Shown here: in pieces, positions 31,872-35,719 of the stretch
Numbering within the stretch: position 1 is the first letter of the stretch
Layout: the number at the start of each line of letters is the position of its first letter
Origin: Oscillospiraceae bacterium
GTDB taxonomy: Bacteria; Bacillota; Clostridia; Oscillospirales; Acutalibacteraceae
Direction: 5' to 3'
DNA: 35,719 nt
Assembly: GCA_015066465.1 (NCBI GenBank)
Contig: SVOI01000024.1
Location: 1-35,719, forward strand
Program-made: the position numbers and the translations under genes
Notes under the pieces: generated by a model
Database searches by the model: none
What the model saw: the letters and a program-made list of their open reading frames with translations, nothing else
Told to the model about the DNA's origin: nothing

Positions 31872-33214
31872 TTTTTCTTATTCCTTTTCTTTTTAACAAT
31901 CAATATTAATATAATGATTACTATCGCACTAAAAGTAACCCCTCCTGAAACAAGAACAACAGGCATAATAGCAGTATTTCTTATTCCTTCAATATTAAAT
32001 AGTTGTAGACTACTTTCAAAATCAACTGTAATAAAAAGCATCCTTGACTTTCCACGATTATCAGGGTTTTGCGGATTATTAATCAAATACATATCCTTGC
32101 CATCTTCAGAGAAAGCAAAAGAATTACTGTATCCTGCATTGTTTGTTGCCGTATACGAAATCATATGTGGTATAGCAACAAAACTTCTGCCATTATCATC
32201 ACTTATGAATAAATCGCTACCTGTATTGCTTTCACCAGTTCTCATAAAGGTACCACCCACTATAAGTGTTCCATTTTCACCACCCACAGGAGTCCATGCA
32301 CAAAAAGGAGCTGAACCGAGAGCTTTTTTACCACCATAATAACTTACTACTTCTTTACCGATATATTTCGGATTACCCCAATCAAGACCATCGTCTGAAT
32401 ATCTCGAATAAATCGGATTACCACTAACACCTTTTTTATCAACAACTTCGTAAACCATAAAATATCTGCCGTCGCCAAGTCTCGTTACAACAGGCATACC
32501 CGGTCGTTCATCAAAATTCCTACTTGCTACAACGTCCGTTGTACCACTCCAATTTTCTGCATCATCTGAAGTTTTGTAAACTATTTTCTGTGAATGCTCT
32601 TTGCCAGAATCATCTGAATAATAACAAACAAGTCTGCCATCATCAAGTTGCAATAAAAATGGTTCCCATACACCTTCTTCAAGACCTCCACCACTTGCTA
32701 CCACAACACCTTGTTCAAAAGTAGAACCACCGTCTGTACTGAAATACAGTCTTATGTACGACTCTTTTTTATGTTCCGGGTCAATTGAACAACCAGCTAA
32801 AATAACAGTCCCTTTTTTATACTTACCACAATCTTTTTCTAATTCAAAAAGAAAAGGATTCCACTCAGAATTCGCTCCGGTAAGAGTATCAGTAACATAA
32901 GTTATAACATCCCAATTTTTACCATTATCTGTACTTTTATAAATCGGATATCTTGGATTATACTCTTCGAGTCCTGCATTAAGTTCACAATGTGTTGCAA
33001 GAATTGCACCATCATCTGAATTGCCTTGATTTTTGAGCACAAGTAATCTTCCGTACTGCACCCCAGCGCCCCACCAATCAGGTTCGGAACTTGTGAGAAC
33101 AGCGCACTCTTTAAGCACAAAACCTTCGTTTGCAAAAGCATTTACAGTAAAAGAAAATAAAATCAACAACAATAAAATTGCAGAAAAAATGCATTTCTTG
33201 TAGTTCTTCACCAT
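31868..33214 (-). CDS. Membrane-anchored sialidase-fold hydrolase (BNR repeats; possibly GH93-like)
   Basis: An exported protein of 448 residues. The signal peptide is NYKKCIFSAILLLL... up to NAFANEG. The beta-propeller has Asp-box-like repeats STDNGKNWD, STDGGSTFE, SDDGLDWG and SDDNGRSF, and conserved VWEPFLLQLDDGRL and RPGMPVVTRLGDGRYFMVYE. A C-terminal transmembrane helix (VVLVSGGVTFSAIVIIILIL) and a KKKRNKKK tail anchor it to the membrane with the enzyme outside. Start ATG 33214 is preferred over the GTG six bases upstream because of AGGGG spacing. Sialidase activity is uncertain; pectin or arabinan genes nearby favour a GH93-like exo-arabinanase. Confidence 0.8.
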   Translation of the reverse strand: MVKNYKKCIFSAILLLLILFSFTVNAFANEGFVLKECAVLTSSEPDWWGAGVQYGRLLVLKNQGNSDDGAILATHCELNAGLEEYNPRYPIYKSTDNGKNWDVITYVTDTLTGANSEWNPFLFELEKDCGKYKKGTVILAGCSIDPEHKKESYIRLYFSTDGGSTFEQGVVVASGGGLEEGVWEPFLLQLDDGRLVCYYSDDSGKEHSQKIVYKTSDDAENWSGTTDVVASRNFDERPGMPVVTRLGDGRYFMVYEVVDKKGVSGNPIYSRYSDDGLDWGNPKYIGKEVVSYYGGKKALGSAPFCAWTPVGGENGTLIVGGTFMRTGESNTGSDLFISDDNGRSFVAIPHMISYTATNNAGYSNSFAFSEDGKDMYLINNPQNPDNRGKSRMLFITVDFESSLQLFNIEGIRNTAIMPVVLVSGGVTFSAIVIIILILIVKKKRNKKK

Positions 33215-33229
33215 CTCCACCCCTATTTA

Positions 33230-34855
33230 TTAATCAAATGCGTTTATTATACTTGAAATAAGATTATTAATAAGACTCATTATCGCTCTGAGCATTACAC
33301 TTTCAGCACTTTCTGGTATATACTCAGCATCTGTACCAGTACCACCATAGCAACCAATGTTGTTACTAACTATTTCGTTACCGAAAAAGTCAGTTGTTAT
33401 GCCGTCATCAATTTTAACGCCACCACCAATAAGCGGTGAATCTTTTGAAAGAGTAAAACTGTTTATATCAGAAGATTTCCCACCGGTAAAGCCAGGAAGA
33501 ATATTTCTTGACCTTATATCTACAAGCGGAGATAATGCATTGTAGTAACAGTTGTTTTCATAAACATTTTTTCTTGTAGGGTCAAAATCGTATGCAAAAT
33601 GTTCACCATCTGCAAGAACAATTATGTTGTTTGCAACGTATGAATTATACATATTTTTAAGCTGGAATTCGCCACAATTTATAATTGTATTATTATAGAA
33701 ACTGAACTCGTGCTCACCACAACTACCAACTGCAGTTGTTGAACGTCCGACATTATCGTTTACAGAAAGACAGTAACGGACTGTGTTCCCGTGATGACCA
33801 CTGTAATTCGGGTTATTACACATAAAACGAATGTTGTCGTGAGAATAAATATACTGATAAGTGCAGTTGTTTGTGTGAGAGTCAAAGTCGACTGCCATAC
33901 CATCGCCAAAGTTTTTCTGACCTGCTATTTCACAGTATTGAATAGTACTGTTTTCGCTACCCCAGAACCACATTGCCGCAGTAAAATACTCAATTTCACC
34001 ATTTTCGTCAACGCCCTCACCCTGACAGCAATTAATTGCACGGCAATTTGTAACCAAAGCACCATCGCACATACCAACTATAACTGCTTCAGCATCCATC
34101 TCGTGAAAATAGCAATTTTCAATGAGTAAGCCCTCGTTATAAACAGGGTCAATTTCTTCTTCAGTTTCACACCAAGGGAGTTGCTGGTCATTCCACGAAC
34201 CCCAAATCATAAAACCGTTAGCACAGTTATATACTTCGCAGTTTCTTATTGTAAGGTTATTCACAGCATATCTTGACCTTGCAGGAAGACCCTTAACCAT
34301 AACTGCCGCTCTACCAACTGCCGCACCGTTTGTGTTATCGTCACGGCTGTGCACTTTATAGTTTTGCATATCTTCAAAATAAACATTATCAATAATAATG
34401 CCCTCTGAAGTCTGGTTTAATGTATCAATCCAGATACCACCACCATTTGGTGCTTTTATATGTAAATTTGAAATTGTTACATAAGAGCAATCAAAAAGAC
34501 GGAATACTTCTGTTTTTTCATCTGTTTTTAAAATCGCTCTTTCCCCTTCACCATAAGAAGAAATAACAACTGGATTTTCTTTTGTACCACTACAAGTAAG
34601 CAAAACTGCACACTCATATTCGCCACCATTTTTAAATAAAAAATGAGTACCTGGTCCTATATTAAGTTCTTTAAGACCATCAATAGTCTTTATTGGGTGG
34701 TCAATATCTGTACCACTATTTCTATCATCACCATTTATTGCATCAAAATAGTAATAATTTTTAGAGTTTTCTAAAGCAAAAGCAGAAACGCTCACACAAC
34801 TGAAAATAACTGTAAGTGCAATAATTAAAGATAGAATTTTAATTGATTTTTTCAT
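33230..34855 (-). CDS. Secreted right-handed parallel beta-helix protein
   Basis: A 541-residue protein with a signal peptide (MKKSIKILSLIIALT, cleavage near SAFALE). The N-terminal YYFDAINGDDRNSGTDIDHPIKTI is typical of beta-helix polysaccharide-active proteins. Ladder-like repeats follow (for example ISNLHIKAPNGGGIWID, IIDNVYFEDM, LTIRNCEVYNC, LIENCYFHEMDAEAVIVG), about residues 60-430. The last 25 residues (AESVMLRAIMSLINNLISSIINAFD, shown here as ESVMLRAIMSLIN...) form an amphipathic tail. Pectate-lyase-like or polysaccharide-binding activity is likely, but no catalytic site was identified. It lies between the aldo/keto reductase and the sialidase-fold gene, gaps 14 and 15 bp, so one operon. 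Confidence 0.82.
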   Translation of the reverse strand: MKKSIKILSLIIALTVIFSCVSVSAFALENSKNYYYFDAINGDDRNSGTDIDHPIKTIDGLKELNIGPGTHFLFKNGGEYECAVLLTCSGTKENPVVISSYGEGERAILKTDEKTEVFRLFDCSYVTISNLHIKAPNGGGIWIDTLNQTSEGIIIDNVYFEDMQNYKVHSRDDNTNGAAVGRAAVMVKGLPARSRYAVNNLTIRNCEVYNCANGFMIWGSWNDQQLPWCETEEEIDPVYNEGLLIENCYFHEMDAEAVIVGMCDGALVTNCRAINCCQGEGVDENGEIEYFTAAMWFWGSENSTIQYCEIAGQKNFGDGMAVDFDSHTNNCTYQYIYSHDNIRFMCNNPNYSGHHGNTVRYCLSVNDNVGRSTTAVGSCGEHEFSFYNNTIINCGEFQLKNMYNSYVANNIIVLADGEHFAYDFDPTRKNVYENNCYYNALSPLVDIRSRNILPGFTGGKSSDINSFTLSKDSPLIGGGVKIDDGITTDFFGNEIVSNNIGCYGGTGTDAEYIPESAESVMLRAIMSLINNLISSIINAFD

Positions 34856-34869
34856 AATATACTATCCCC

Positions 34870-35719
34870 TTATGGTAAAATATTTCCTGCCGAACGATAA
34901 ATTTCATACCATTCTTCACGGGTGATTTCTATTTCGCTTGCCCTTAAGCAATCTTTAAGTCTCTCTAAATTTGTAGTGCCTGTAACAGGTTGCATTTTTG
35001 CAGGGTGACGAAGAATCCAACTGAAAGCTATTGTAGTTTTTGAAGCACCATATTTTTCTCCGATTTTTTGAAGTGTCTCATTAAGTTTCGGAAATTTTTC
35101 ATTATCTATAAAGCAACCTTTGAAAAATCCGTGTTGCATCGGTGACCATGGTTGAATTGTAATATTATTAAGTCTGCAATATTCTATATTACCAGCATCT
35201 CTGTTTACACCCGCTGTGTTTTGCATATTAACATTAACACCAAAATCTATCATCGGTGTATGCATAACACCAAATTGCAACTGATTTGCGCAAATCGGAA
35301 CGTTTAAAGAATTCTGTAAAAGAGCCATCTGATGAGGATTCTGATTAGAAACGCCAAAATAACGGACTTTGCCTGAAGTTTTTAAATACTCAAATGCCTT
35401 TGCTACTTCTTCTGGCTCCATAAGAGCATCTGGTCTATGAAGAAGTAAAACATCTATATAATCTGTACCAAGTCTTTTAAGACTGCCATCAACAGAATTT
35501 ACAATGTGGTCATAAGAAAAATCGAAAAAACCTTTACATATGCCACATTTTGTCTGAATTAAAAGTTTTTCTCTGTCTATTGAAGCAATTGCTTTACCAA
35601 AAACCTCTTCACTTTTACCACCGCCATAAATATCGGCATGGTCAAAAAAGTTTGCACCGTTACTCAAAGCGGTATCTACAAACTCAGAAATCTCTTTTTC
35701 AGTCTTATCGCTTATTCTC
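34870..35719 (-). CDS. Aldo/keto reductase, N-terminus beyond window
   Basis: A partial gene: 283 residues can be read to the right edge, still in frame (…RISDKTEKEISEFVDTAL…), so about 30-40 N-terminal residues are missing. Motifs of the family are FFDHADIYGGGKSEE (catalytic Asp and Tyr), IQTKCGI (Lys) and DVLLLHRPD (His). FGVSNQNPHQM, NQLQFG and the C-terminal GTTNLERL cofactor segment are present. NADPH-dependent reduction of an aldehyde, ketone or sugar is expected; the substrate is unknown. It is the first visible gene of the operon with the beta-helix and sialidase-fold genes. Confidence 0.88.
   Translation of the reverse strand, partial: RISDKTEKEISEFVDTALSNGANFFDHADIYGGGKSEEVFGKAIASIDREKLLIQTKCGICKGFFDFSYDHIVNSVDGSLKRLGTDYIDVLLLHRPDALMEPEEVAKAFEYLKTSGKVRYFGVSNQNPHQMALLQNSLNVPICANQLQFGVMHTPMIDFGVNVNMQNTAGVNRDAGNIEYCRLNNITIQPWSPMQHGFFKGCFIDNEKFPKLNETLQKIGEKYGASKTTIAFSWILRHPAKMQPVTGTTNLERLKDCLRASEIEITREEWYEIYRSAGNILP

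Overview
The window looks like a chromosomal segment of an anaerobic, spore-forming low-GC Clostridia bacterium, probably an uncultured gut or rumen member of the Oscillospirales/Ruminococcaceae type. The evidence is AT-rich DNA with strong AGGAGG-type ribosome sites, a Spo0A orthologue, an anaerobic ribonucleotide-reductase activase, NADP-type glutamate dehydrogenase and plant cell-wall sugar enzymes. Nearly all genes lie on the minus strand. No tRNA, rRNA, phage gene or transposase was seen.

Layout, left to right. (1) 1-3380: a strong minus promoter with NrdR-box palindromes points out of the left edge, followed by a sirtuin and an NrdG-type radical SAM activase, then two plus-strand secreted paralogues ending in paired terminators. 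(2) 3389-11982: a signalling cluster with an HPt protein, a REC-GGDEF(degenerate)-EAL-PAS-REC regulator, a 1420-residue soluble multi-PAS hybrid histidine kinase and Spo0A. Spo0A has a near-consensus promoter with an exact 0A box just upstream of its -35. Together these hold every element of a His-Asp-His-Asp phosphorelay. (3) 11992-17231: GDPD plus GH51 arabinofuranosidase, glutamate dehydrogenase and a cytidylate-kinase-like protein, separated by repeat elements. (4) 17226-21410: an operon of a VWA/metallopeptidase-like protein, a cytosolic leucine-rich-repeat protein and a MoxR AAA+ ATPase, with a terminator-like hairpin at the start of its leader. (5) 21497-21928: a gene-less plus-strand unit with its own promoter, four related repeats, hairpins and a terminator, which is a candidate structured RNA. 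(6) 21926-29841: a GH28-like beta-helix protein, a YjbR protein and an oligopeptide ABC transporter whose binding protein appears circularly permuted. (7) 30012-35719: a Gfo/Idh/MocA oxidoreductase, a NimA-like flavoprotein, a membrane-anchored sialidase-fold hydrolase, a secreted beta-helix protein and a partial aldo/keto reductase.

Recurring theme: three intergenic elements (about 14401, 16304 and 29880) and one fragment (about 985) combine arrays of 7-bp repeats with a conserved terminator hairpin, each placed just after a minus-strand stop codon. They look like a dispersed repeat family that supplies transcription terminators.

The most unusual items are the permuted OppA-like lipoprotein, the candidate 0.4-kb RNA with repeated micro-ORFs, the spo0A-hybrid kinase-HPt cluster, the VWA-LRR-MoxR operon and the heptamer/terminator repeat family.
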